Both the position numbers and the translations under genes were made by a program. The notes beneath the pieces were generated by a model. The model saw only the letters and a program-made list of their open reading frames with translations, made no database searches and had not been told where the DNA came from. Of a stretch of DNA of 64,000 nucleotides, positions 44,399 to 53,860 are shown piece after piece. Origin of the DNA: CAYNFP01 sp964396655 (lineage in GTDB: Bacteria; Bacillota_I; Bacilli_A; RF39; UBA660); assembly GCA_964396655.1 (NCBI GenBank), contig CAYNFP010000001.1, forward strand, positions 124,001 through 188,000, read 5' to 3'. Each line of letters begins with the position of its first letter. Position 1 is the first letter of the stretch.

Positions 44399-45977
44399 AT
44401 TAGTTAAAATAAATCTTTTAACTTTTTTTGATTTTAATAAAATATTAAAAGCTAAAAACAAAAAAGAAGCAATAAGGGCTATACCTAAAGCTGGTTTAAT
44501 ATTATTTGCATTTGGTTATTTTGGATATATGATTTATTCAATGGCCAAATTTATTTTACAGGGATTATTAATGATGAATATTGCGAATCTGTTGCTTCCT
44601 TTATTTATGGCAATATTAAGTATATATTTATTATTTACAACTATTTTTAGAGTCAATAAAACTATATTTAATGCTAAAGATTATAATATATTATTAAGTT
44701 TACCAATAAGAAAAACCACTATTATTTCAAGTAAATTAATTGTTTTATATACATCTAATTTAATATATAGTTTAGTATTTATGATACCTAGTTATATTGC
44801 ATATATAAATTATGTGGATGTAAATATTATATTTCATGTATTTTACTTTATATCACTTTTATTTATACCTATTGTGCCTACAGTTATTGGTTCATTAATT
44901 GGAACAGCTTTAACAGGGGTTAGTAGTAGATTTAAACACAAAAATATAGTAAGTATGATTTTTAGTTTCATATTAATATTTGGAGTAATGATTTTATCTT
45001 ATCAAACAAATAACATAAACTTTGAGGTGGTTGCAAATATTAGTAATAAAGTGATGGGGTATTTTAATAGCTATTATCCATTAACTAAAATATATTTTGG
45101 TGTAATTGAAAACAAAATCTTATCTTTAATAATTTTTATATCAATTTCAATTCTTTTATTTGAAGGATATAAATATTTAATAGTAAACTTTTTTGATAAA
45201 ATAAATAGTAATTTAAAGTCAGTTACAATAATTAATAAATATAATGATTCAAAAGTTAATATAAGTAGTGGATTTATATCTTTATATAAAAAAGAAATAA
45301 AAAAATATTTTTCTAATCCCATGTATGTTTTAAATACTGGAATTGGCAGTATGCTTCTTATTATTATGGTTATTGCTTATGCAGTCATGGGGGGCGAAAA
45401 AGTAGAAGTACTTTTAGAAATGAAAGGCTTATCAGATGCTGTTGCTTTATATGGCCCAGTTGTATTTGGGGCATTTTGTGCTCTTAGTTGTACAACATAT
45501 CCATCAATTTCATTAGAAGGAAAAAATCTTTGGATTCTTAAAAGTTTACCAATTAATATAAAAGAAATATTTATGTCAAAAATATTTGTTAATTTGACTA
45601 TTTTATTTCCTATGATAATTATTAGTAGTATTGTACTTACAATTACTCTTCACTTAAAATTAATAACTTTTCTTTTGTTGTTATTTACTCCTTTGATGTA
45701 TTCAATTTTTATAGCTGCTTTAGGTTTATTAATTAATTTAATATTTCCGGATTTTAATTGGAATAATGAAATTAAAGTTATAAAACAAAGTGTAGCATCT
45801 TTTATAACAGTCTTTTTAGGAATGATAATAGCAATTGTGCCTGTAACAATAAGCAGTAATTATAATCCAACCTTATTTTCATTTATAGTAGGACTTATTA
45901 TGATGTTATTAAATGTTATTTTATATTTTATATTATTTACTTATGGAAAATCCAAATTTGAAAAATTATTGATTTAA
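44382..45977 (+). CDS. ABC transporter permease
   Basis: A 531-aa protein with about 12 hydrophobic helices and no other domain. It is translationally coupled to the ATPase gene upstream. The YNILLSLPIRKTTIISSKLI motif near residue 105 and the SLEGKNLWILKSLPI motif near 377 are repeated elements of Bacillota exporter permeases (YthQ/EcsB-like). Substrate unknown. The stop is followed by a small RBS-ORF region and a terminator. Confidence 0.87.
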   Translation: MKNLIRLVKINLLTFFDFNKILKAKNKKEAIRAIPKAGLILFAFGYFGYMIYSMAKFILQGLLMMNIANLLLPLFMAILSIYLLFTTIFRVNKTIFNAKDYNILLSLPIRKTTIISSKLIVLYTSNLIYSLVFMIPSYIAYINYVDVNIIFHVFYFISLLFIPIVPTVIGSLIGTALTGVSSRFKHKNIVSMIFSFILIFGVMILSYQTNNINFEVVANISNKVMGYFNSYYPLTKIYFGVIENKILSLIIFISISILLFEGYKYLIVNFFDKINSNLKSVTIINKYNDSKVNISSGFISLYKKEIKKYFSNPMYVLNTGIGSMLLIIMVIAYAVMGGEKVEVLLEMKGLSDAVALYGPVVFGAFCALSCTTYPSISLEGKNLWILKSLPINIKEIFMSKIFVNLTILFPMIIISSIVLTITLHLKLITFLLLLFTPLMYSIFIAALGLLINLIFPDFNWNNEIKVIKQSVASFITVFLGMIIAIVPVTISSNYNPTLFSFIVGLIMMLLNVILYFILFTYGKSKFEKLLI

Positions 45978-46018
45978 ATTTGAATCAACGCAATAATAAA
46001 GAGTAGGAGGGTGTTAAT

Positions 46019-46068
46019 ATGAAAAAAGATTTATAAGAAAATTATTTAATAAACTAATGAAACGATAA
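46019..46068 (+). other. very short ORF with strong RBS and a poly-A slip site
   Basis: AGGAGGG at 46006-46012 precedes ATG AAA AAA GAT TTA TAA (46019-46036). If one extra A were read in the A6 run, the frame would give a 16-residue basic peptide MKKRFIRKLFNKLMKR ending at TAA 46066-46068. A terminator follows. Could be a leader peptide, a decayed gene or a frameshift product; I am not sure. Confidence 0.3.
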
Positions 46069-46073
46069 AAATA

Positions 46074-46101
46074 AGCTTTAACTTTTTTGTTAAAGTTTTT
46101 T
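46074..46101 (+). terminator. intrinsic terminator
   Basis: CTTTAAC / GTTAAAG stem with a T-rich loop and TTTTTT, ending the ABC transporter unit. Confidence 0.7.
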
Positions 46102-46201
46102 AATATTGCTATTTTTTGATTTTTTGGTATAATATAAGCCATAAAAGAGGGATTTTATTAATAAATAAAAAAATTAATAAAATTGACAAAGGTGAAAAAA
46201 T

Positions 46202-46969
46202 ATGGAATATAGTGCTAATAGATATTTTTTAGTAATGTTTTTAAGAAAAGAAAGTCAAACTTTTTTAAGTGAAGAAGAGGCTAAAACTTTTATAGAAAGG
46301 TATAACAAAAGAAATAGAGATTCCGAGAATCCAGAGGTTGGAGGAAAATTAAAAACAGTTCATAAATCTAAACCAAAAACTTGGATAATTAGTTACAATA
46401 TATACAGAAAAATAACTAAGAAAACTTCATTAGAAACAATTGATTATAATACATCAGAAAAATATGATAATGAAAAATCTCTTAAAACTAGATACGTTAA
46501 TGATGTAAGAGGCAGTAAGGGGAAACTTTATGTTGGGTATATGGATGATGGAGAAGTAAAATTAATACCAGTGGCTTATAAAAAAGATAGATTATTTGTA
46601 GATTATGAAGAATTAATAAATTTTATGATAGAAAATTCAAGTAATCAAGAGTTTGTTTCTGCTTTTTGGTCAAGACCAAAATTAACAGAAAAAATAAAAT
46701 ATAAAAAGAATTCAAAATTTTATATGGGTAAAATCCATGAAGCCTATGGTGAATATTGGATGACTCAAAATAATTTAGAAGAAATAAAAGAATTAATTAA
46801 AGATTTTGTAAGAGTTTGGTGTACTTCTGATGGTAAAATAAATCAAAGATTAGTTAGAGAACTTGGTTCTATAGTTAAAGTGAGTTTGAGTATTGTTAAA
46901 AAAGAAGATAAAGGAAAAAAAGAACCTTTAAAAATAGATACTAAAAAATTAGGTTTAACATTGTTCTAA
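46202..46969 (+). CDS. hypothetical protein (255 aa)
   Basis: A soluble protein rich in Lys, Glu and Tyr. It contains RYVNDVRGSKGKLYVGYMDDGEVKLIPVAYKKDRLFVDYEELINFMIE, which looks like a beta-hairpin followed by a helix. The RBS is AAAGGTGAAAA. A TATAAT-like box (GGTATAATATAAG) lies about 80 nt upstream. The C-terminus is basic. No known domain. It lies just before the sporulation sigma cluster. Confidence 0.6.
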   Translation: MEYSANRYFLVMFLRKESQTFLSEEEAKTFIERYNKRNRDSENPEVGGKLKTVHKSKPKTWIISYNIYRKITKKTSLETIDYNTSEKYDNEKSLKTRYVNDVRGSKGKLYVGYMDDGEVKLIPVAYKKDRLFVDYEELINFMIENSSNQEFVSAFWSRPKLTEKIKYKKNSKFYMGKIHEAYGEYWMTQNNLEEIKELIKDFVRVWCTSDGKINQRLVRELGSIVKVSLSIVKKEDKGKKEPLKIDTKKLGLTLF

Positions 46970-46998
46970 AAACGACAAATTATGTTTGTTGTTTTTTT
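46970..46998 (+). terminator. intrinsic terminator
   Basis: AAACGACAAA / TTTGTTGTTT stem with TTTTT tail; it separates the gene ending at 46969 from spoIIGA. Confidence 0.6.
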
Positions 46999-47020
46999 TA
47001 TAATTAAAAAAGGTGAAAAT

Positions 47021-47791
47021 ATGAAAATATATTTAGATTTATTATTTTTAATAAATTTTATATGTGACAGTTTAATTTTATTATCTGTTTCTATTATTTT
47101 AAGAAGAAATATTAAATTAAAAAGAATATTTTTGAGTGCTTTAATTGGATCTTTTAGTTTTTTTGTAATATTGATAAATATTAATCCAATTTTATTGTTT
47201 TTATTAAAATTAATTTTAGCTAGTATTATAGTTATAGTTTGTTTTAAATATAAAAATATTAGATATTTTTTAAATAATTTATTATATTTTTTTATTAACA
47301 GTTTAATATTGGGGGGCTCTATTTATTTAATAAATTTAAAATTAGATAATTTTGCTATTAAAAATGAATTATTATTTAATTTTATTATTTTAGTAATATT
47401 TAGTCCAGTTATTATATATATTTATATAAGGACATGTTTGAAACTTAAGAATGAATATTCATTAAGATACAAAGTAGATGTATATATAAATAGTAAAATA
47501 ATTAATTTAAATGGATTTTATGATACCGGAAACACTTTAATTGACCCATATAAAAGAAGAAGTGTTATCATAGTAGATAAAAAATATTTTGAAGGCATGA
47601 AATTAAATATATTATTAGTGCCTATTAATACAGTTAATGGAATATATTTATTAGAATGTTTTAAGCCAGATGCTGTATATATTAAAGGAGTAGGTATTAA
47701 ATATAATTTATTAATTGGAATGAGTGAGGATGAAATATGTATTGAAGGAATAGACTGTCTATTAAATAAAAGAATATTGGAGGATTTATGA
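47021..47791 (+). CDS. spoIIGA: pro-sigma-E processing peptidase SpoIIGA
   Basis: SpoIIGA is a membrane aspartic protease that activates sigma-E in the mother cell after a signal (SpoIIR) from the forespore. The N-terminal half has five hydrophobic helices (start MKIYLDLLFLINFICDSLIL). The C-terminal half has the aspartic-protease motif NGFYDTGNTLIDPYKRRSV (catalytic Asp in DTG, about residue 170). 256 aa. ATG at 47021 with AAAGGTGAAAAT is preferred; a longer frame starts inside the upstream terminator. It overlaps sigE by 4 nt. Confidence 0.92.
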   Translation: MKIYLDLLFLINFICDSLILLSVSIILRRNIKLKRIFLSALIGSFSFFVILININPILLFLLKLILASIIVIVCFKYKNIRYFLNNLLYFFINSLILGGSIYLINLKLDNFAIKNELLFNFIILVIFSPVIIYIYIRTCLKLKNEYSLRYKVDVYINSKIINLNGFYDTGNTLIDPYKRRSVIIVDKKYFEGMKLNILLVPINTVNGIYLLECFKPDAVYIKGVGIKYNLLIGMSEDEICIEGIDCLLNKRILEDL

Positions 47792-48468
47792 ATATAAAGG
47801 ATTTGTTTAGAAAATTAATAGGAAATAATATATATTACGTTGGAAGTTCAGATATTTTGCCTCCTCCTTTACCAAAAGCTGAAGAAGAAGCACTTGTTTT
47901 GTTGAGTGAAAAAGGTGATAAAAAAGCTAGAAATAAATTAGTTGAACACAATCTTAGATTAGTAGTATTTTTATCAAAGAAATATGATAATACCGGTTAT
48001 GATTTAGAAGATTTAGTAAGTATTGGAACCATAGGTTTAATTAAGGGAGTAAACACATATAAATTAGATAAAAATATAAAACTTGCTACATATGCATCAA
48101 GGTGTATTGATAATGAAATATTAATGTTTTTAAGAAAAAATAAAAGAAAAAAAATAGAAGTTAGTTTTGAAGATTCAATAAATTTTGATGGAGAAGGAAA
48201 TGAGTTACATTTAGAGGATGTTTTGGGAACTGAGAGTGATATGATTGAGAAAGAATATGAGTTTATTGTTGATAAAAGTATACTACTTGGTGAAATAAAT
48301 AAATTAAATGACAGAGATAAAGAAATAATAATTATGAGATATGGTTTAATGAACGCTAAAGAATATACTCAAAAAGAAGTAGCAGAAAAATTAGGGATAA
48401 GCCAGTCATATATATCGAGAATTGAAAAAAAAGTTATAAAGAGATTATCTAACTTATTAAAAGTATAA
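47788..48468 (+). CDS. sigE: sporulation sigma factor pro-sigma-E
   Basis: Sigma-E directs early mother-cell gene expression. The first 25 residues contain the pro-sequence region IYYVGSSDILPPPLP, typical of sigma-E and cleaved by SpoIIGA. Region 2 has NLRLVVFLSKKYDNTGYDLEDLVSIGTIGL and YASRCIDNEILM; region 4 ends GISQSYISRIEKKVIKRL. 226 aa. Coupled to spoIIGA by the ATGA overlap. Confidence 0.94.
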   Translation: MNIKDLFRKLIGNNIYYVGSSDILPPPLPKAEEEALVLLSEKGDKKARNKLVEHNLRLVVFLSKKYDNTGYDLEDLVSIGTIGLIKGVNTYKLDKNIKLATYASRCIDNEILMFLRKNKRKKIEVSFEDSINFDGEGNELHLEDVLGTESDMIEKEYEFIVDKSILLGEINKLNDRDKEIIIMRYGLMNAKEYTQKEVAEKLGISQSYISRIEKKVIKRLSNLLKV

Positions 48469-48485
48469 ATTTATACTTTTTTTTT
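48459..48485 (+). terminator. intrinsic terminator of spoIIGA-sigE
   Basis: AAAAGTATA / TATACTTTT palindrome followed by TTTT at the sigE stop. Confidence 0.7.
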
Positions 48486-48541
48486 AATGCCTTGTATGCT
48501 AAAATATATATGTATACTAGAAAAGTAATCGGAGGCATTTT

Positions 48542-50236
48542 ATGAAAAATAAAGATATAGATAATGAAGAATATAGAGATTTAGAAGAACATAGATTATC
48601 AGTATTAAAAAGAACAGGAATTATAATTTTAGTTATTTTAGGTATAATGATTATTTTCTTGTTTTTAAAAAGTTGTACTAAAACAGAGGATAATGATTTA
48701 AGTAAAACATTATTAGAAGCTGGTAAAGAATATTATGAATATAATGAGCATTTACTTCCGACAGCGGTAGGAGATTGCAAAAATGTTACTTTAACAACAT
48801 TATCACAAGAAGGATTAATAAATAAAGCTAAGTATGCTGATTGTGGTAATGATAGTACATATGTAAAAGTTTGTAAGTTAGAAAGTGGTAAATATCATTT
48901 TGTAGCAATAATGGATTGTGTTAATGAAAAAACAGATGATTTATATGGAAGTTGGAAAGAAGGAACTGAAAAAGATATTATTTCTGATTCTTCTGATATA
49001 AAATTTTTCTTCCAAGTTCAATATTTGGATACAACTAATGCAAATGTAGGAAATAGTGAAGAATATTGGGAAGATGAGATTCCATATTCAAAATATAAAA
49101 CAGAAGCTGTAACTAAGTATTATAGATATAAAGATTTGCAATATATTTGGAATATTACATCTAAAAGATATTATCCAGGGGATGCTACAAGCATAGCGAA
49201 TATAAAAGAATATTATATAACTTCACCAAGTGCTGATTATAAATATAAAGATAATGAAAATACTAAAGTATCAAAATATTTTAGTACAACAGAAGGAAAA
49301 ATATATTGGGTAGATGAAAGTGGAAACCGTAACTTTGCTTTAACAGCCCCAGATAACGTTTATATTTATCCAGATAATCCTGTTTATCAAACAGGATATG
49401 CAACCAGAGTATGGACTGAAACATCTAAGCCTGTAACAGCGGATTCCACTCAATTTTGGTATTGTTCAAGCCCAAATGATGAGAATCAAATAAGATCAAC
49501 TGTGCCATGTGAAAATAACGTTAATAATTACACAATAACAGAAAGAATGATATATTCTTGTGATGGAGGCCTTACTGAAGTAGGCCAAAATGGCGTATGT
49601 TATCAATGTACTGATGGCAAAGGTTTAAGAACTGATAGAAGTTCTTGTGGATATTATAGTGATTATGGGAATTATAGTAAAACTCCTTGTGATACTTCAT
49701 CTGATTTATGTACAACTAAAATATTTACTGCATATCAATGGTATAAATTAGTTGATGGTGAAAGGAAGTATTATCCAAGTAATTCTACTACTGCTTCAGG
49801 TGAGAAAACATATTATGGAGAATCTCCAGTAACAAGTCTTATTAAAGATGTAACAACCACAACTACCGGATGGAAATGGTATAAAAAGTTGGATACTGAG
49901 ACTACAAGTTATTATTCAACATCTCCTCAAACAGGAGCAACTAAAACAGATACAAGTAGATGGACTGACTTCACAAAATGGTCAACTGCGGTACCTCAAA
50001 GTTTGGGTTCTGAAGGGACAAGGATGATTGAAACAAGAAATAAAATTAAATTGAAACAAATAACAGGAGATACTGATAGTTGGTTAAATTATAATGAAAA
50101 ATATATGGAGTTAGATTCAATATTAACTTCACTTCAAGCTAAAGGTTACAAAGTTTATTCACTTGATGATATAACATCTAGTGGCGAATTAAAATATAAA
50201 GTAAAGTTATTTGTTAGAAACAAGGAAGTGGAATAA
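48542..50236 (+). CDS. membrane-anchored extracytoplasmic protein with Cys-rich, Tyr/Trp-rich domains
   Basis: A short acidic cytoplasmic head, one membrane helix (about 23-42, IIILVILGIMIIFLFLKS) and a large outside part of about 520 residues. The first outside domain (LLEAGKEYYEYNEHLLPTA to FVAIMDC) resembles the C-terminal domain of pilin-like surface proteins. The remainder repeats EYYITSP/KYYPS/YYSTSP-type motifs rich in Tyr, Trp and Thr. The paired cysteines suggest disulfide formation outside. A strong RBS (CGGAGGC) precedes the ATG. The stop overlaps the next gene start by 1 nt. No catalytic motif. Role unknown, but placed between sigE and sigG. Confidence 0.7.
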   Translation: MKNKDIDNEEYRDLEEHRLSVLKRTGIIILVILGIMIIFLFLKSCTKTEDNDLSKTLLEAGKEYYEYNEHLLPTAVGDCKNVTLTTLSQEGLINKAKYADCGNDSTYVKVCKLESGKYHFVAIMDCVNEKTDDLYGSWKEGTEKDIISDSSDIKFFFQVQYLDTTNANVGNSEEYWEDEIPYSKYKTEAVTKYYRYKDLQYIWNITSKRYYPGDATSIANIKEYYITSPSADYKYKDNENTKVSKYFSTTEGKIYWVDESGNRNFALTAPDNVYIYPDNPVYQTGYATRVWTETSKPVTADSTQFWYCSSPNDENQIRSTVPCENNVNNYTITERMIYSCDGGLTEVGQNGVCYQCTDGKGLRTDRSSCGYYSDYGNYSKTPCDTSSDLCTTKIFTAYQWYKLVDGERKYYPSNSTTASGEKTYYGESPVTSLIKDVTTTTTGWKWYKKLDTETTSYYSTSPQTGATKTDTSRWTDFTKWSTAVPQSLGSEGTRMIETRNKIKLKQITGDTDSWLNYNEKYMELDSILTSLQAKGYKVYSLDDITSSGELKYKVKLFVRNKEVE

Positions 50237-52671
50237 TGGAAAAAAGTGAATTATTATATAGATTAAGAACTATAGAAAGTAGTTTACCAACTGAAGGCAT
50301 AGAAACTGAAAATAAACCAAAAATTATAGATAGTGTATATAATGGTTTTATAAAAAGTTATGAAAGGCTTATGAGCTTTGATTCAGGAGTGGTAGAATAT
50401 GATGAAGAAGCTATAGAAAGTGAAAGATTAAAAATCGAATCATTAAGAAAAGAACGTAAAGTAGTAAAAGAAATTTTAGAAAAATCACGTTCTCAATATG
50501 CTATTTTGTCAGAAGAAATAGAAAATATGCAAAAAGCTATAGATGTAGAGTATCCTGAAATAATAAAAAATCATGAATTATTATTAAAAAAATATGATAA
50601 CACAATTTCTAAAAGTTCACCTAATTTAAGTGAGTCTTTAATAAAAATTAGAGATAAAGAATTTGAAAGAATACAATCTATTAAAAATCAAGAAAAAGCT
50701 TTAAGAAAAAAATTAGCTTCTAAAAAAGATAGACTATTAAAAATTCAAAGTTTAATTCAACAAAGAGAGAGAATTACAAAAGAACTATCTTTGGATATTG
50801 AAGATGTCAAAAGAAATTTAGATGAACTTCAAAAAGGAATTAAACCAACATCAGAAGAAAGAGAGAATTTGGAATTAAAAGCAGAAGTTTTTTATCGTAC
50901 ATATGAATATTTATCAAAAGATCCTAAAACAGAACTTAATAATATTATAGCTAGATTTGAAAAAGGTGAATTGACAGAAGAACAAGTAAAATCAAAACTT
51001 ATTGATATTAAGGGGTTATTAAACTCTGAATTATATGACACTGAAGAAATTAAAACACCAATGACACCTGAAACATTAGAAAATCATAGAGCTATAATTA
51101 GTTCAAGAATCAATGAATTAAGAGAGAAACTTGCTGATGATTCTAATTATATGGAAAGAACTGACAAATATGATGCTGATATTGATAATATAATTGCATA
51201 TAAAGAAATGATTGATGATATTGAGAGAGAAAAAACAAAAATTCAAATGGATAGTACAGAAAGAAAATCATTAATAAAATCTAATATAAATAAAATTAAT
51301 AAATGCAGACGTTTATTAGAAGAAGCTAAAACAGAGAAAGAATCTGTTATGAAAAGTAAATTATCGGCTGCGGAAAAGTCTAAGAAAATTAAACTTATAG
51401 ATTCAAAAGTTAAAGAAATTGAAGCTAAGAAAAAAGATTTAATAAATCAAAATTTAAGAATTGCTTCAATAGATGAAGAAACTGAAAAAGATATTTATAT
51501 AGCAAATTCAAGGCAGGGAGAATATCAAAAAAGAATTGGAGAATGTAGGAAAAGATTATATTCTATAAATGAAACTGAAAGAGAAAGAGATATAAGAGAA
51601 TTAGAAGAACAAGAAGCATTGCTTTTTGCGGCACATACAAACGCAGATGTTTTAGAAAGCCCACTTTTAACAGAATTAGATTCTCTTATAGAATTAACAA
51701 GTATTAAAGGTAAGGGAATAGAGCCTGAAGAAGATACCCCAGTATTTGTTAAAAAATTTACGCCTGAGCAAAAAAAATTATATGAAGATATAATGATGGG
51801 ATTAAGTCCTGATGAAGCAAAAGAAATAGAAGAAAAAGCAGAAGAAAAACATAAAAAAGTTGCACCAATAGCACCTCCTAAAAAACATAAAGTAAGAAAA
51901 TTTAAAGAAGCACCTAAAGAATTTTGGGATAAAGTTGGAACATGGTTTAAAAAGAATTGGGGCAAAGTTGTTGCAGGTGCAATAGTTGCATCACTTTTGG
52001 TTGCGGTTTCTATAAGCGCTTTTATAAAACCTCAAGCAAGTCCAGCAACTGAGGTAGTTACAATTACTCAAACTCTTCCAAAAGATTTTGGAACAACCAA
52101 TAATATACCAGCAGCTGAAGTGACCCCGGAAATACCTGAAGCAGAGGTTGAACCTACAATTCCGGATAAACCAAAAGATCCAGCAACACCAAAAGATCCA
52201 GGACAACCAACAACTCCTGAAACTCCAGAAGTAACTCCCCCGGTTATAGAAGATAAAACATATGTTTTAGCAACTGAAGTACCGGCAGGTACAGGAGATT
52301 CATATTATGCTGACCCTACAGTTGCGCGTTTAGATGGCGAATCAGTGGTACATTATGATGAAACTACAGGCATTGAAGTAAATGTTGATTCTGAAGGAAC
52401 AAAAATTACTAAATTAGCTGATGGAAGTACTGTGGTTGAACGTGGGGCTGAAGAGGTTACTCCTAATACAGCAACAACTGTTAAAATTACAAATCCAGAT
52501 ATGACTCCTGGAGCAGAGGAATCAAAATTACCGGAAGCCAAAACAATCGAAGCAGCAGTAGCGGATGGCTCAATAACAAGCGCTGAAGCAGCTAAAGCAC
52601 AAGAATTTTTTGATACTCAATTTGGTCAAATAAATCAAGACGAACAAACAAAAGGTTTAGGAGGATTATAA
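50236..52671 (+). CDS. large cytoplasmic coiled-coil protein with one membrane helix and Pro-rich outside tail
   Basis: Residues 1 to about 560 are almost entirely charged heptad-type helix (Lys/Glu/Leu/Ile), a long coiled coil. A basic linker (RKFKEAPKEFWDKVGTWFKK) leads to one membrane helix at about 575-597 (VVAGAIVASLLVAVSISAFI). The last 210 residues are outside, rich in Pro, Thr and Glu, with GQPTTPETPEVTPPV. The layout resembles envelope-tethering or polar scaffold proteins. 811 aa, one of the largest genes in the window. Coupled to the surface protein gene upstream and to the DUF1292-like gene downstream. Confidence 0.75.
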   Translation: MEKSELLYRLRTIESSLPTEGIETENKPKIIDSVYNGFIKSYERLMSFDSGVVEYDEEAIESERLKIESLRKERKVVKEILEKSRSQYAILSEEIENMQKAIDVEYPEIIKNHELLLKKYDNTISKSSPNLSESLIKIRDKEFERIQSIKNQEKALRKKLASKKDRLLKIQSLIQQRERITKELSLDIEDVKRNLDELQKGIKPTSEERENLELKAEVFYRTYEYLSKDPKTELNNIIARFEKGELTEEQVKSKLIDIKGLLNSELYDTEEIKTPMTPETLENHRAIISSRINELREKLADDSNYMERTDKYDADIDNIIAYKEMIDDIEREKTKIQMDSTERKSLIKSNINKINKCRRLLEEAKTEKESVMKSKLSAAEKSKKIKLIDSKVKEIEAKKKDLINQNLRIASIDEETEKDIYIANSRQGEYQKRIGECRKRLYSINETERERDIRELEEQEALLFAAHTNADVLESPLLTELDSLIELTSIKGKGIEPEEDTPVFVKKFTPEQKKLYEDIMMGLSPDEAKEIEEKAEEKHKKVAPIAPPKKHKVRKFKEAPKEFWDKVGTWFKKNWGKVVAGAIVASLLVAVSISAFIKPQASPATEVVTITQTLPKDFGTTNNIPAAEVTPEIPEAEVEPTIPDKPKDPATPKDPGQPTTPETPEVTPPVIEDKTYVLATEVPAGTGDSYYADPTVARLDGESVVHYDETTGIEVNVDSEGTKITKLADGSTVVERGAEEVTPNTATTVKITNPDMTPGAEESKLPEAKTIEAAVADGSITSAEAAKAQEFFDTQFGQINQDEQTKGLGGL

Positions 52672-52910
52672 TGGAAAACAGGACAAGAAAAATTATTGAA
52701 TTAGAAAATGATGAAGAATATCTAATTTTAAGACAAATATTATATAAAAATGAAACATATTATGTAACTACAAAAGTATTAAATAATGGGTCAGATTTTG
52801 CTAAAGAAATTACTTTATTGAAAGAAAGTAATGAAAACAATGATATATATGTAACGGTAGTAGAGGATCCTAATATATTAAAAACAATATTAGGTCATGT
52901 TGAATTTTAA
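52671..52910 (+). CDS. DUF1292-like small protein
   Basis: A 79-aa acidic protein: IIELENDEEYLILRQILYKNETYYVTTKVLNNG followed by a beta strand block ending ILKTILGHVEF. This resembles the DUF1292 (YrzB) family pattern with the (L/F)-x-x-(Y)V-x-V-type strands. Function of the family is unknown. The ATG overlaps the preceding TAA by 1 nt, so it belongs to the same operon. Confidence 0.55.
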   Translation: MENRTRKIIELENDEEYLILRQILYKNETYYVTTKVLNNGSDFAKEITLLKESNENNDIYVTVVEDPNILKTILGHVEF

Positions 52911-52916
52911 ATTAAG

Positions 52917-52949
52917 AAAACAAATCTAAAAAAAGATTTGTTTTTTTAT
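52917..52949 (+). terminator. intrinsic terminator
   Basis: AAAACAAATCT / AGATTTGTTTT stem with an A-rich loop and TTTT tail, ending the envelope-protein operon before sigG. Confidence 0.75.
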
Positions 52950-52998
52950 TGAATATTTTTTTTATTTATATATCAAAATATCTATATAAGGAGAATCT

Positions 52999-53772
52999 AT
53001 GGCAAAACATAAAGTTGAAATATCTGGAATTAATACAAATAATTTGAAAGTTCTTACTAATGATCAAATGACAAAATTTTTTAAGGAATATCAAGCAGGA
53101 GATAAAAATATTAAAGAATTATTAGTAACTGGTAATTTGAAGTTAGTACTTTCAATTTTAAAAAAATATCAAAACAAAGCTGATAATCTAGATGATTTAT
53201 TTCAAATTGGTTGTATTGGTTTAATTAAAGCTATAGATAACTTTGATTTATCATATGAAGTGAAATTCAGTACATATTGTGTTCCGATGATAGAGGGGGA
53301 GATAAAAAGATATGTAAGAGATAATAATTCTGTAAGAATAAGCAGAAGTATCAAGGAAACCGCATATAAAATAATTAAATATAAAGATGATTTTTTTCTT
53401 GAAAAAGGAAGAGAACCCTCAACGGAAGAAATAGCAAAGTTTTTAGGAATAACAGAGTATGAAGTATCAAACGCATATCTTTCTTTAAAGGAACCTATAA
53501 GTATATTTGATCCTATATATGATGATGGTGGTGATGTAATATACTTATTAGATCAACTAGAGGATAAATCAGAAACAACTCCATTAGAGGATTTATTAAA
53601 TTTAAGAAAAGCCTTAAATAAATTAAAAAAAAGAGAAAAAGATATATTAATAAGTAGATATGTTATTGGTAAAACCCAAATGGAAATTGCTGAAGAAATA
53701 GGGATAAGTCAAGCACAGGTATCTAGGTTAGAAAAAAACGCTATTGACAATATTAGACGTCTAGCAGCATAA
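52999..53772 (+). CDS. sigG: sporulation sigma factor sigma-G
   Basis: Sigma-G drives late gene expression in the forespore. The N-terminus KVEISGINTNNLKVLTNDQMTKFF matches the SigG opening, and the core NLKLVLSILKKYQNKADNLDDLFQIGCIGLIKAIDNFDLS, YVRDNNSVRISRS, EPISIFDPIYDDGGDVIYLLDQ and GISQAQVSRLEK are diagnostic. 257 aa. RBS AAGGAGAATC. In B. subtilis it follows sigE directly; here three genes lie between. Confidence 0.94.
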   Translation: MAKHKVEISGINTNNLKVLTNDQMTKFFKEYQAGDKNIKELLVTGNLKLVLSILKKYQNKADNLDDLFQIGCIGLIKAIDNFDLSYEVKFSTYCVPMIEGEIKRYVRDNNSVRISRSIKETAYKIIKYKDDFFLEKGREPSTEEIAKFLGITEYEVSNAYLSLKEPISIFDPIYDDGGDVIYLLDQLEDKSETTPLEDLLNLRKALNKLKKREKDILISRYVIGKTQMEIAEEIGISQAQVSRLEKNAIDNIRRLAA

Positions 53773-53825
53773 CAAATGCATATAATATAATAAGTCAAAT
53801 ATTAATTTGGGTTTTTACACTATAT

Positions 53826-53854
53826 TTGACATTTTTTCATTTTTTTGGTATAAT
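53826..53854 (+). promoter_or_regulatory. perfect consensus promoter of the OLE-like RNA
   Basis: TTGACA (53826-53831), a 17-bp spacer and TATAAT (53849-53854). Both boxes match the vegetative consensus exactly, the best promoter in the window. The start point is expected near 53861. It points to strong, constitutive expression of a gene with no protein product. Confidence 0.9.
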
Positions 53855-53860
53855 TTTAAA

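Noticed and set aside
46982..47020. Earlier start for SpoIIGA
   Set aside because: It lies in the terminator hairpin of the previous gene and has no RBS; ATG 47021 has a good one and the family N-terminus.
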